DNA from: JAIOSF01 sp963677755 | GTDB lineage: Bacteria; Campylobacterota; Campylobacteria; Campylobacterales; Arcobacteraceae | Length of the DNA: 64,000 nt | Reading direction: 5' to 3' | Assembly: GCA_963677755.1 (NCBI GenBank) | Contig: OY782506.1 | Coordinates: 1,302,001-1,366,000, forward strand | Part shown: positions 35,555-44,578 of the stretch, one piece after another | Layout: each line of letters begins with the position of its first letter | Position numbering within the stretch: the stretch's first letter is position 1 | Notes under the pieces: model-generated | The model's input: only the letters and a program-made list of their open reading frames with translations | What the model was told of the DNA's origin: nothing | Databases searched by the model: none | Program-made: the position numbers and the translations under genes

Positions 35555-36132
35555 TAATAGAAGGTATTGACACAGCAGGTAAATCAACACAACTGGATAT
35601 CTTAAAACAAAAATATCCAGAAGCAATATTTACAAAAGAACCAGGTGGTACACAAATAGGATCAAAACTACGAGAGATGGTACTTAATGGTGAAGCTAAA
35701 TCAAAAGTCGCAGAGATGTTTTTATTTTTAGCAGATCGTGCGGAACATAGTTTTGAAATAGTAAAAAAACACAGAGATGAAATTGTTATTAGTGATAGAG
35801 GGTTTTTAAGTGGTATAGCTTATGCAAAAACTGCCCCTTTAGAGATAGCAATTAGTTTAAATATTATGGCTTTAAATGGTGCTATGCCAAACAAAATCAT
35901 CATTCTTGAGTTGTCTAAAGAGGAGTTAGAATATCGACTCTCTCAAAAAGAGCAAGATAGTATAGAAAAAAGAGGAAGTGCTTATCTTCTAGAGATTCAA
36001 CAAAGAATGATTAATGCTATAGAGATGATAAACAACATGGGAGAAGTTAAAATTGATCTTTTAAGAGTTGATGCAAAGCAACCAATTGATCTAATAGCTA
36101 CGCAAATAGAACAATTTTTAGAAAAAAGTTAA
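35545..36132 (+). CDS. tmk: thymidylate kinase
   Basis: 195 residues. P-loop EGIDTAGKSTQLD, TKEPGGTQIG, and the DR-containing VISDRGFLSG are the TMP kinase sites. It phosphorylates dTMP to dTDP for DNA synthesis and, in this organism, also for the dTDP-rhamnose route. It ends 4 bases from the convergent EAL gene. Confidence 0.94.
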   Translation: MYVIIEGIDTAGKSTQLDILKQKYPEAIFTKEPGGTQIGSKLREMVLNGEAKSKVAEMFLFLADRAEHSFEIVKKHRDEIVISDRGFLSGIAYAKTAPLEIAISLNIMALNGAMPNKIIILELSKEELEYRLSQKEQDSIEKRGSAYLLEIQQRMINAIEMINNMGEVKIDLLRVDAKQPIDLIATQIEQFLEKS

Positions 36133-36136
36133 ATAT

Positions 36137-37762
36137 CTAAAAAGATTCTATTTCAGGTTTAGGGATAGGTGCAGAGAAGTGGTACCCTTGGGAGTAGTGA
36201 GTCCCTAACTCTTTAGTAATATTAAAAATCTCTTCATTTTCAACATATTCTGCTATTGTTTTTAGATTAAGACTTTTTGCAAATTCAATGATTGTTTTTA
36301 CTATTTTATAACTATTTTCATCACTTGCAACATTTCGTATCAAAGAAGCATCTATCTTTAGATAATCAACATTCATTTTTAAAAGATGTTCAAAATTTGA
36401 ATATCCACTTCCAAAATCATCAATTGCTACTTTACATCCGAATAATTTAACTTCTTTTATAAATTCAAATAAAAGATCATAGTTTTTAATACCTTCATCT
36501 TCTAAAATTTCCCACACTACCCTACTTGCCACATCATATTTTTCAAGTTTTTCTTTAACAAAATCTATAAACTCAGTATCTTGAATATCTTCATATGAAA
36601 CATTAATTGAAAATTCAAACTCCAAATTTTCAAACTCTTTAAATGATTTTTCTATAACTATTTTTGTAATATTTGCATATTGATTTGCTTTTTTTGAAAC
36701 ATCTAAAAAGAAAAATGGAGCTATAACTTTTCCCTCATCCAACATTCTTACTAAACATTCATATTTATCAACTTTCATTGTTTTATTATTCACTAAAGGT
36801 TGAAAATAAACAATGATATTATCACTATCCATAGCTTTTTTAAGTTTTTTAGTCCATAACATATTTTTTTCATATTCTCTTATATTATCAAGCTCTTCAT
36901 AAAAAACTAAATAATTTTTATGCTGTTGTTTTGCGGCATGTAGAGCTAAATCTGCTGTAATGAGTTTATTGTTTTTTGGAGAAAATGTTATCCCTGCGGT
37001 TGCTCGTATATCTATTTCATGTTCCCCTTCATAGATAACATTACTCTCAATAGAACCCAATATAAACATTACCATATCTTTAAAGTCTTGTTTCATTAAA
37101 CCTGTATTTGCTAAACAATAAACATCTGCTGAAAACTTATACAAAATTACTTTGTTTCTTACAAATTTTGTCATTTCATGAATAACATCTACTACTTTTT
37201 TTAAAATCACATCACCAATTCTATGTCCAAAAAAGTCATTTATCTCTTTAAAAGAGTTAATATCAATTACTGCTAGTGCATTTATACCTAGTTCTGTATT
37301 TTGTACATCATGTATTAACTTAGCCCTATTTGGAAGTTGCGTAAGATTATCCATATAAAGTATTTTTTGAATATTATTTTCATGTTCTAACTCTTTTTTA
37401 TACAATATTTGACAAAATTTTATCTTATTTAATAAAAGAGTATCATACTTTTCAATATCTATAAAATCATAAACTAAAAGATGTTTATATTTCTCAATAT
37501 TATCATATTCACCTACAATCAAAACTGGTAATTCACTAAATTTTTCTTCATTTTTTGATAAAATCTCATCTAATACTTCTAAGTCAAAATAGTTAGTATT
37601 TATAATGATAATATGAATATTATATGATTCAATATATTTAGTAATCGTATCTTGATTATGCCCATAATAAATGGTTTTATCATGGAGCATCTCTAAAATA
37701 TTTGTAGTATGCTGATAAGAGAGACTGTCATCAATTAGTAATATATTATAAATCATAAGCAA
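36137..37762 (-). CDS. EAL-domain c-di-GMP phosphodiesterase with degenerate REC and GGDEF domains
   Basis: 541 residues, cytoplasmic. Residues 1-120 look like a response-regulator receiver (LLIDDSLSY) but the phospho-acceptor strand reads IIIINTNYFD, without the usual Asp position. Residues 140-295 are a GGDEF-fold domain whose signature is FSADVY, so it should not make c-di-GMP. The EAL domain (300-541) keeps its key residues: YECLVRM (EAL variant ECL), INVSYED, AIDDFGSGYS, YLKIDASLI, AEYVENEE and SQGYHFSAP. A phosphodiesterase with two former sensory modules is the best reading. Confidence 0.88.
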   Translation of the reverse strand: MLMIYNILLIDDSLSYQHTTNILEMLHDKTIYYGHNQDTITKYIESYNIHIIIINTNYFDLEVLDEILSKNEEKFSELPVLIVGEYDNIEKYKHLLVYDFIDIEKYDTLLLNKIKFCQILYKKELEHENNIQKILYMDNLTQLPNRAKLIHDVQNTELGINALAVIDINSFKEINDFFGHRIGDVILKKVVDVIHEMTKFVRNKVILYKFSADVYCLANTGLMKQDFKDMVMFILGSIESNVIYEGEHEIDIRATAGITFSPKNNKLITADLALHAAKQQHKNYLVFYEELDNIREYEKNMLWTKKLKKAMDSDNIIVYFQPLVNNKTMKVDKYECLVRMLDEGKVIAPFFFLDVSKKANQYANITKIVIEKSFKEFENLEFEFSINVSYEDIQDTEFIDFVKEKLEKYDVASRVVWEILEDEGIKNYDLLFEFIKEVKLFGCKVAIDDFGSGYSNFEHLLKMNVDYLKIDASLIRNVASDENSYKIVKTIIEFAKSLNLKTIAEYVENEEIFNITKELGTHYSQGYHFSAPIPKPEIESF

Positions 37763-37800
37763 TTATACATAATTAGTTATTAATTCCACTTATGTTTCTT

Positions 37801-38595
37801 TTAGTGAAATAAAGCACTTAAATATCCAACTACACTATTGGTATCTTTTGTAATATCTGCACTTGTTCTATAATCCAAAATTTTTGTTTTTAAACTTAAT
37901 TTTTTTGAAACTGTAACTATTGCTTTTACACCTATCATACCACAAGCTTCACAACCATTTTCAAATAAATTCATATCTTGCTTTTGTATCGCTTCTAAAC
38001 AAATAAAATCTTTTGCATTTGCTTCCTCTAAAGTATGAAAATGACTTAAATCAGTACTGATTACAACTAAATTCTGTGGATCATCCAAAAGAAGTTCCAC
38101 AACTTTTCCAATATCTTGAAAAGTACTATCACTATACACTATCTCTATAACTTCTACATCTTTCTTATAGTATTTAATAAAAGGAAATTGTGTTTCTGTT
38201 GAATGTTCACAATGAACTTGTTCATTAAAACCTAAAAACTCAAACTTATCAATAAGCTGTTGGCTTAGTTTTTTATTGATTTTTAAATCCCCAAAAGGAG
38301 TAGGATAAGTATCATACAAAGCAACACTAGCACCACTAAAAGCAAACTTGTGTGATGGACCAATTACAATAATATTTCTAATCTCTTTTGGTATATATTT
38401 ATATGCCATATTTGCTGTAAACCCACTATAAATATATCCTGCATGTGGTACAACCATCGCACGAGGTTTTATATTTGTATCTGTTATGATATTATTTTCT
38501 TCTAACACTTTATTAAAATGCTCTATATATCTTATAACTTCATTTTTATCTTGCGGATAAAAAGTACCTGATACCGCTAGTTTTCGCTCACTCAT
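37801..38595 (-). CDS. amrB: Memo-family protein (AmmeMemoRadiSam system protein B)
   Basis: 264 residues. Memo signatures are AVSGTFYPQDKNEV, VPHAGYIYSGFTA, VIGPSHKFAFSGAS, HCEHSTETQFPF and VISTDLSHFH. The His/Cys/Asp set resembles extradiol dioxygenase-type iron sites. Its start overlaps the stop of the radical SAM gene by 4 bases. Memo, a radical SAM protein and AMMECR1 occur together in many bacteria and archaea. Confidence 0.9.
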   Translation of the reverse strand: MSERKLAVSGTFYPQDKNEVIRYIEHFNKVLEENNIITDTNIKPRAMVVPHAGYIYSGFTANMAYKYIPKEIRNIIVIGPSHKFAFSGASVALYDTYPTPFGDLKINKKLSQQLIDKFEFLGFNEQVHCEHSTETQFPFIKYYKKDVEVIEIVYSDSTFQDIGKVVELLLDDPQNLVVISTDLSHFHTLEEANAKDFICLEAIQKQDMNLFENGCEACGMIGVKAIVTVSKKLSLKTKILDYRTSADITKDTNSVVGYLSALFH

Positions 38596-39458
38596 ACTAA
38601 TCCTCCTACATTTCCCAAATAGATATTTTTTAGTCCTTTACTATATCCTATCTCTCTTACTTTTTTTAAAGTATCGATAGATGTTCTTGGAATTTCCATC
38701 TCTTTATAGTCAGGATGAAAAGCTGAAATATGCCACACGATATCATCCCCTAATTCATTTGCAATAAAAGATGCAATCTGCCCTATCTCCTCATCACTAT
38801 CATTTTGAGTAGGAACTATTAATGTTGTTATCTCCGTATGGATACCATTTTTTACAAAAAATTTTAGATTATCTAAAATTACATCAAGCTTTCCACCAAG
38901 ATTTTTTTTATAATATTTTTCATCAAATGATTTTATATCAACATTTACAGCATCAATTAAACCAACCATAGCAGATGTCACCTCTGTTGATTCAAATCCA
39001 TTTGTAACCATAATATTTTTGAGTCCATTTTTATGTGCTAGTTTTGCTATATCTTGAATATAAGGGAAAAATATTGTAGGTTCATTATATGTATATGATA
39101 TTGATTTGCATTTATAATGAAGTGAAAGTTTTACTATATCTTGTGGTGAATAATATTGTTTTTTGTTTATTTTATCTGTTTGAGAAAGTTGCCAATTTTG
39201 GCAAAAAGAACAATGAAAACTACATCCTATAGTTCCTATTGAAAAAGTTTGCGTCTTTGGCAAAAAATGGTACAACGGTTTTTTTTCAATTGGATCAATA
39301 TTCATTGCATTTGGATAACCATATACCAAACACTCAATTTTTTCACCAATATTTTTATTAACTTTACAAATTCCTACACTATCTTTTTTGATATTGCAGT
39401 AGTGTCCACACAAAAGACAAGTGATCTTATCTTCTGAGCTTCGTTTATAAAATTCCAT
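38592..39458 (-). CDS. amrS: radical SAM enzyme of the AmmeMemoRadiSam system
   Basis: 288 residues. The cluster-binding motif is CSFHCSFCQNW (CX3CX2C), preceded by an N-terminal Cys-rich segment CLLCGHYCNIKKDSVGIC that could bind a metal or second cluster. The pattern YTYNEPTIFF and VNVDIKSF follows the PflA-like group. It is the middle gene of the trio, 1 base after amrA and overlapping amrB. The reaction is not inferable from sequence. Confidence 0.92.
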   Translation of the reverse strand: MEFYKRSSEDKITCLLCGHYCNIKKDSVGICKVNKNIGEKIECLVYGYPNAMNIDPIEKKPLYHFLPKTQTFSIGTIGCSFHCSFCQNWQLSQTDKINKKQYYSPQDIVKLSLHYKCKSISYTYNEPTIFFPYIQDIAKLAHKNGLKNIMVTNGFESTEVTSAMVGLIDAVNVDIKSFDEKYYKKNLGGKLDVILDNLKFFVKNGIHTEITTLIVPTQNDSDEEIGQIASFIANELGDDIVWHISAFHPDYKEMEIPRTSIDTLKKVREIGYSKGLKNIYLGNVGGLV

Positions 39459-39459
39459 T

Positions 39460-40023
39460 TTACTGCTCCTTTATTTTCTCAACAGTATAAACAAATATTT
39501 CAGGTGCCTCTTCTATCGTCTTAGGGTCAAGTCCAGCTTTGTGAAATAAATGAACCATAAAACTATCAAAATCTGGAAGTTCTTCCCATACTTGTGGCAA
39601 AAAAGTTCCTTGATGATTTCCAAGTCTTAAAATAACACCATGTTCATTTGGCTTTATTTTTGTTCTTAAATCTCCAAAATTAGTATAAGAAATTTTTTGA
39701 ATAGGACCAATTAGTGATATTTCTATCTTGACCTTTTCAAACTCTTCTTTTGAAAGTTGTGGAAATCTAGGGTCTTCAAATGCTGCTTTTTTAGCATTTG
39801 TTGTCAAGTCTTCATACAATGTAGTATGTGGTACCAAAGAACCAATACAACCTCGTAAGTTACCATCTTTGGTAAGGGTAACAAAAGTTGCACCCTTTTT
39901 AGAAAAGTTTGGTAATTTTTCTAAAAACTCCTCTTTTTTAAGTGTTTGTTGGTTATTTAATTTATCAAATATAGTTATCCGTACTAAGTCTACAAGTAAC
40001 TTTTCTATTGTATTTACATCCAT
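39460..40023 (-). CDS. amrA: AMMECR1-domain protein (AmmeMemoRadiSam system protein A)
   Basis: 187 residues. AMMECR1 signatures are FVTLTKDGNLRGCIGS (the RGCIG motif), KAAFEDPRFPQLSKEE and GVILRLGNHQGTFLPQVW. It is a soluble protein of unsettled biochemical role. It leads the trio. The intergenic region to the divergent metG (40024-40140) should hold both promoters. Confidence 0.92.
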   Translation of the reverse strand: MDVNTIEKLLVDLVRITIFDKLNNQQTLKKEEFLEKLPNFSKKGATFVTLTKDGNLRGCIGSLVPHTTLYEDLTTNAKKAAFEDPRFPQLSKEEFEKVKIEISLIGPIQKISYTNFGDLRTKIKPNEHGVILRLGNHQGTFLPQVWEELPDFDSFMVHLFHKAGLDPKTIEEAPEIFVYTVEKIKEQ

Positions 40024-40090
40024 AACTATCCCCTTTTAATATATTATACCAAATAATATCTATTTCATCAATCTATAAAAAAATTTTAGA

Positions 40091-40096
40091 TATAAT
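40091..40096 (+). promoter_or_regulatory. -10 box of the metG promoter
   Basis: A perfect TATAAT lies 45 bases before the metG ATG, in TTTTAGATATAATCGC. The transcript start would be near 40103. A strong ribosome site AAGGA (40131 and onward) follows. No clear -35 is seen. Confidence 0.55.
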
Positions 40097-40140
40097 CGCG
40101 GATATTAATATAAAAGAACAAAGAAACTCAAGGAATACAA

Positions 40141-42102
40141 ATGTCAGATTCATGCAAAAAAGTATATATAACCACACCTATCTATTATGTAAATGATGTG
40201 GCTCATATAGGTCATGCTTACACCACAATTATAGCAGATATGTTAGCTCGATACTCAAGATTAGTGGGGTATGATACTTTTTTCTTAACAGGTACTGATG
40301 AACACGGTCAAAAAATAGCAGATAGTGCAGAACAGCGTGGTAAAACACCAAAAGAATATGCAGATGAAGTAAGTGGAAAGTTTAAAACTCTATGGGATGA
40401 CTTCGATATCTCTTATGATAAATTTATAAGAACTACAGATGAACAACATAAAATTGGTGTTCAAAAAGCATTTGAGAAGATGTATGCTAAAGGTGATATA
40501 TACAAAGGTCACTATGAAGGTAACTATTGTGTAAGTTGTGAAACATTTTTTACAGATGCACAACTTATCGATGGAGAGGGATGTCCAGACTGTGGTAAAC
40601 CTACAACGGTAGTAAAAGAGGAGAGCTACTTTTTTAAACTATCTAACTATGAAGATAAACTTTTAGAACTTTATAAAAACAATCCAGAATTTATACTACC
40701 AAAATCAAAAGCAAAAGAGATAGTAAACTTTGTAAGTGGTGGGCTAAATGACCTATCTATCTCTCGTACAAGTTTTGATTGGGGTGTAAAACTACCAGAA
40801 TCTATGAATGATGACAAACATGTAATGTATGTATGGCTTGATGCCCTTTTGAACTATATCACAGCACTTGGATATGGAACAGACGAAAAAGATATGAAAT
40901 ATTGGCCTGCAAAACTACATCTTGTAGGGAAAGATATTTTAAGATTTCACTCTATTTTTTGGCCAGCATTTCTTATGTCTCTTGAACTTCCACTACCTGA
41001 TCATATTGCGGCTCATGGTTGGTGGACAAGAGATGGTGAAAAAATGTCTAAATCAAAAGGAAATGTAGTTGATCCAAAAAAAGTTGCTGATGCTTATGGC
41101 TTAGATAGTTTTAGATACTTTTTACTAAGAGAAGTACCATTTGGTCAAGATGGTGACTTTTCTCAACGAGCTTTAATGGATAGAATCAACTCAGACCTTG
41201 GAAATGATTTAGGAAACCTTCTTAATAGAATTCAAGGTATGAGTGGAAAATATTTCGACTTTGAAGTTACAAGTAAAGATGTAGCAAAATATCATCAAAA
41301 AGAATTAGATGATGTTCATACTCTGTTAGAAAATGCAGAACCACTTATATACAATATGCAAATCAATAGATACCTTGAAGAGATTTGGAAAGTATTAACT
41401 ATTGCAAACAAAGCAATAGGAGATTACGAACCTTGGACTATGATGAAAAATGGCAGAGAAGAAGAAGCTATGGCTTTAGTGGCTCTTATTACAAATATTA
41501 TGGCAAAAGTTTCACTACTTCTTGATAGTGTAATGCCAGAAAAAATAAGTAAAATAGCATCTTCATTAGGTATTGAAATATCAACAGAAAACTATAACAA
41601 ACTTCTAAAAAATAAAGAGTTAATAGCTGATACAACTATCACAAAAATAGATGCCTTATTCCCTAGAATTGAAGAGGAATTAATAGCAACTGCAGAAGTT
41701 CAAAAAACAGAATCAGTAGTTGAAAAACCACGAAAAGAGGCACAAAAACAAGAAGAAAAAGAGGAAGAACCAGATAACCTTATTACCATAGACAAGTTTT
41801 TTGAAACAACTTTAAAAATAGGTACAATATTAGAAGCCCAAGAGGTTCCAAAATCAAAAAAACTTCTAAAACTACAAGTTGATGTAGGTGAAACTAATCC
41901 AAGACAAATACTTGCAGGTATCAAAGAGTTTTATAGTGCGGAAGACTTAGTAGGAACACAAGCTTGTGTAGTAGCCAACTTAAAACCAGCAAAACTTATG
42001 GGGATGATAAGTGAGGGTATGCTTTTAGCTGCCAAAGATGAAAATGGGCTTCATCTATTAAGACCAGAAGCAAATAAAGTTGCTGGAACTAAAGTAAGCT
42101 AG
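40141..42102 (+). CDS. metG: methionyl-tRNA synthetase
   Basis: 653 residues. The class I HIGH motif is in NDVAHIGHAYTT, zinc ligands are in CVSCETFF and CPDCGKPT, and the KMSKSKGN signature is intact near residue 305. An acidic/basic linker (about 515-545, rich in Lys and Glu) joins a C-terminal tRNA-binding OB-fold domain (IDKFFETTLKIGTILEAQ to the end) used for dimerisation and tRNA contact. It is followed after 11 bases by the MurF-like gene and is probably the first of a three-gene unit. Confidence 0.97.
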   Translation: MSDSCKKVYITTPIYYVNDVAHIGHAYTTIIADMLARYSRLVGYDTFFLTGTDEHGQKIADSAEQRGKTPKEYADEVSGKFKTLWDDFDISYDKFIRTTDEQHKIGVQKAFEKMYAKGDIYKGHYEGNYCVSCETFFTDAQLIDGEGCPDCGKPTTVVKEESYFFKLSNYEDKLLELYKNNPEFILPKSKAKEIVNFVSGGLNDLSISRTSFDWGVKLPESMNDDKHVMYVWLDALLNYITALGYGTDEKDMKYWPAKLHLVGKDILRFHSIFWPAFLMSLELPLPDHIAAHGWWTRDGEKMSKSKGNVVDPKKVADAYGLDSFRYFLLREVPFGQDGDFSQRALMDRINSDLGNDLGNLLNRIQGMSGKYFDFEVTSKDVAKYHQKELDDVHTLLENAEPLIYNMQINRYLEEIWKVLTIANKAIGDYEPWTMMKNGREEEAMALVALITNIMAKVSLLLDSVMPEKISKIASSLGIEISTENYNKLLKNKELIADTTITKIDALFPRIEEELIATAEVQKTESVVEKPRKEAQKQEEKEEEPDNLITIDKFFETTLKIGTILEAQEVPKSKKLLKLQVDVGETNPRQILAGIKEFYSAEDLVGTQACVVANLKPAKLMGMISEGMLLAAKDENGLHLLRPEANKVAGTKVS

Positions 42103-42113
42103 AAACTTAAAAT

Positions 42114-43070
42114 ATGCAAATAACAGCACTCACTGATATAGTAGAGGGGGAACTTCTTAATACACCCTCTATATCTTTTGTAACACAGATACATACAAAC
42201 CTTTCAAAAGTAAATGAAGGTGATGCTTTTTTTGCAACAAACAAAGAAGATATACCAAAAGCTATAGAAAAAGGTGCTTTTGCTATCATTCATCAATTTG
42301 AAACTTCTATTGTAGACAATGAGATAGCTTGGATTAAAACAGATGATTTAGAAAAAGCAATCTCTAATATTTTACGATTTAATCTTCTCAAATACAATAT
42401 AAAATATATCCATACAAATAAAGTATTTTTCAATCTTCTGAATACTTTTAAATCAAAAGAGTTGTCTTATGTAATTACATTAAAAGACAATTTATCTTCA
42501 GATTTTGAACTTTTAAATAGTATCATTGAAGATAAAATAATTTTTGGTACAAATATAGACTTTTTAGAATCTATAGGGGCAGATGTATTGTCTTTGGAAA
42601 ATAAAATCTATAATGTACAAAATCTTACTAGCCACTCTTTATTTGAAACTTCATTCTCTTATAAAGACAAGTTTTTTGATAAGATAAAAATACCAACAGT
42701 ATATATCAATGATTTGCTCCAACAACTTGAACTTTTTGAATATAAAGTAGACTTAAAAAAACTCAATAACATCACCCTTTTTAAACCACTTTTTATCAAT
42801 AAAAGTAACCAAATAGTACAATTTGGACAAACAAATAGATTTATTTTGGCCAATGAAGATAAAGATATTTGTGATATAGAGATAGAATACCTAAAAGAAC
42901 ACTATAGTTATGCTAATATCAAAGTTATCAATACTGTACATTATAATGAAGATGAGATATTTAGTTATATAAAAAACAATAACTTCAATGCCTTATATCT
43001 ATGTGGTACAAATCATAAAAAAATAACAAAAATACTAGAAAACAACTATGATGATAATAGACTTTTATAA
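42114..43070 (+). CDS. protein with Mur-ligase N-terminal-like domain
   Basis: 318 residues. The first 90 resemble the UDP-binding N-domain of MurE/MurF: SFVTQIHTNLSKVNEGDAFF, then AIEKGAFAIIH. The central ATP-binding P-loop of a Mur ligase (GTxGKT) is absent, so it cannot be a complete ligase. The rest (90-318) shows alternating helices and strands ending in NALYLCGTNHKK, which I do not recognise. It lies between metG and the BRCT/LRV gene. Function unknown; peptidoglycan-related binding is only a guess. Confidence 0.65.
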   Translation: MQITALTDIVEGELLNTPSISFVTQIHTNLSKVNEGDAFFATNKEDIPKAIEKGAFAIIHQFETSIVDNEIAWIKTDDLEKAISNILRFNLLKYNIKYIHTNKVFFNLLNTFKSKELSYVITLKDNLSSDFELLNSIIEDKIIFGTNIDFLESIGADVLSLENKIYNVQNLTSHSLFETSFSYKDKFFDKIKIPTVYINDLLQQLELFEYKVDLKKLNNITLFKPLFINKSNQIVQFGQTNRFILANEDKDICDIEIEYLKEHYSYANIKVINTVHYNEDEIFSYIKNNNFNALYLCGTNHKKITKILENNYDDNRLL

Positions 43071-43081
43071 AATGATACTCA

Positions 43082-44479
43082 ATGAATATAAAAAATAAAA
43101 AGATATTTTTTTCTGGTCGTGGTGAAAAAATAGACAAAGAGGAACTGCTTAAATACTTTATACAAAATGAAGCTCAGATAGTTGAAAGCGTAAATGAAGC
43201 TGATACTATAATTCAAGGATATATGACTTCAACTTATGACGAAGAGAAGTTTTATCTTTTGAGCAAAGAGGGAAAAGAACTTTATACTATTGAAGAGATT
43301 GAAAAAGAGTTTAGCCAAAACTTAGATATAGATTCTATTTTGATGGCTATTAAAATCTCAAAAGAGAAACAAAGAGTTATAAACTTACTAAAAAATAGAT
43401 ATTTTAGTGATGAGATCTTTGTAAAAATTCTTAAGTATTATGATTGGGAAGATACAGGTATCTATGATAACGATGAAAACAGAGATGTAGCTACTGCTAT
43501 TACACAAAGGTTTTGTAGCCTAGTTGAATCAAATCACAATATCCAACATAGCCCAATAGGTATCTACTACACAGCTTTAGAAACAACAAATGAAAAGCTT
43601 TTAGAGACTATTTTTAATATGCCAAAATACTCTATCAGTGATAAAAATGCAAAAGCAAATCAACCTTTGACCCTAAAAGAGGTAGTAGCACTCAATCCAA
43701 ACACACCCAAAACTATATTGATACAAATACTAAAAAATAATAACAAAGAAGAATTAAAATTTTTAGCACAAAACCAATCACTGTCCAAACTACTTAAAAC
43801 AAAACTGTTTGAACTTGATGATAGTATCATTATAAAAAACCTCATTGTTTCAAACAATATTGAGTTTGAAAATATTGATACCATACTACAAAACAGTGAA
43901 CTAAAAATTGAACTTTTAAAACATATCATACTAGATGATACTATTTTTGATAAACTACAAAAATCAAATTTAAATGAAGTTGAGTATATTTATCTTTCAT
44001 CCAACCCTACTCTCAACTCAAATCAAATAGAAAAACTATTTGAAAAGAATCTAGAAAATGCAAATATAAATCTACTGAAAAATTCAAACTGTAATGAAGA
44101 AAAGATACAAGAATTTTTAGCCCTAAATGACAAAATATACAACATAACAATAGCACACAACGAAAACTTATCAACTACTATTTTTGAACAGCTAATAACT
44201 CAAGATGATAGAGATATAAATCTAAGCCTTGGATACAATCAAGCTACACCAAAAGAGATTTTAACAAAACTACATAGTAAAAATATCCATGAACTCAACG
44301 AGGCACTAAGTCAAAATAGCAATACCCCTATCCATATTCTTATGCAACTTCAAGTAGATACAAGATACAACACCCTTGTATCAAATAACCAAACTTACAA
44401 AGAATTTTCAAAGAATAACTTAGGAATAATAGAGAATAATAATAATTTTAAACGAAATACTTATATGGATACTATCTGA
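43082..44479 (+). CDS. BRCT-like domain plus LRV-type repeats
   Basis: 465 residues. The N-terminus (about 1-80) has a BRCT-like pattern: KKIFFSGRGEKID, a conserved hydrophobic helix, AQIVESVNEADTIIQG and a final ELYTIEEIEKEF. The rest contains repeated units of about 25-35 residues like those of leucine-rich-repeat-variant proteins: ALNPNTPKTILIQIL, LSSNPTLNSNQIEKL, AHNENLSTTIFEQL, GYNQATPKEILTKL and SQNSNTPIHILMQL. These suggest a helical solenoid for protein binding. It is soluble, with no signal peptide. I know no established function. Confidence 0.68.
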   Translation: MNIKNKKIFFSGRGEKIDKEELLKYFIQNEAQIVESVNEADTIIQGYMTSTYDEEKFYLLSKEGKELYTIEEIEKEFSQNLDIDSILMAIKISKEKQRVINLLKNRYFSDEIFVKILKYYDWEDTGIYDNDENRDVATAITQRFCSLVESNHNIQHSPIGIYYTALETTNEKLLETIFNMPKYSISDKNAKANQPLTLKEVVALNPNTPKTILIQILKNNNKEELKFLAQNQSLSKLLKTKLFELDDSIIIKNLIVSNNIEFENIDTILQNSELKIELLKHIILDDTIFDKLQKSNLNEVEYIYLSSNPTLNSNQIEKLFEKNLENANINLLKNSNCNEEKIQEFLALNDKIYNITIAHNENLSTTIFEQLITQDDRDINLSLGYNQATPKEILTKLHSKNIHELNEALSQNSNTPIHILMQLQVDTRYNTLVSNNQTYKEFSKNNLGIIENNNNFKRNTYMDTI

Positions 44480-44547
44480 TTTATATCTTTAGATAACAAA
44501 AAGGAACATTGCAAAATGACATATTTTGTACTAAACTAAATTTTAAA

Positions 44548-44556
44548 TGCTATGAT
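44548..44556 (+). promoter_or_regulatory. extended -10 promoter of the RhuM-family gene
   Basis: TGC-TATGAT is an extended -10 (one mismatch to consensus) placed so that transcription would start near 44563. The site CGGAG and then ATG 44579 follow. This position makes the upstream ATG 44552 unusable from this promoter and decides the start. Confidence 0.5.
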
Positions 44557-44578
44557 TATAAAAAGTACGGAGAATAAT

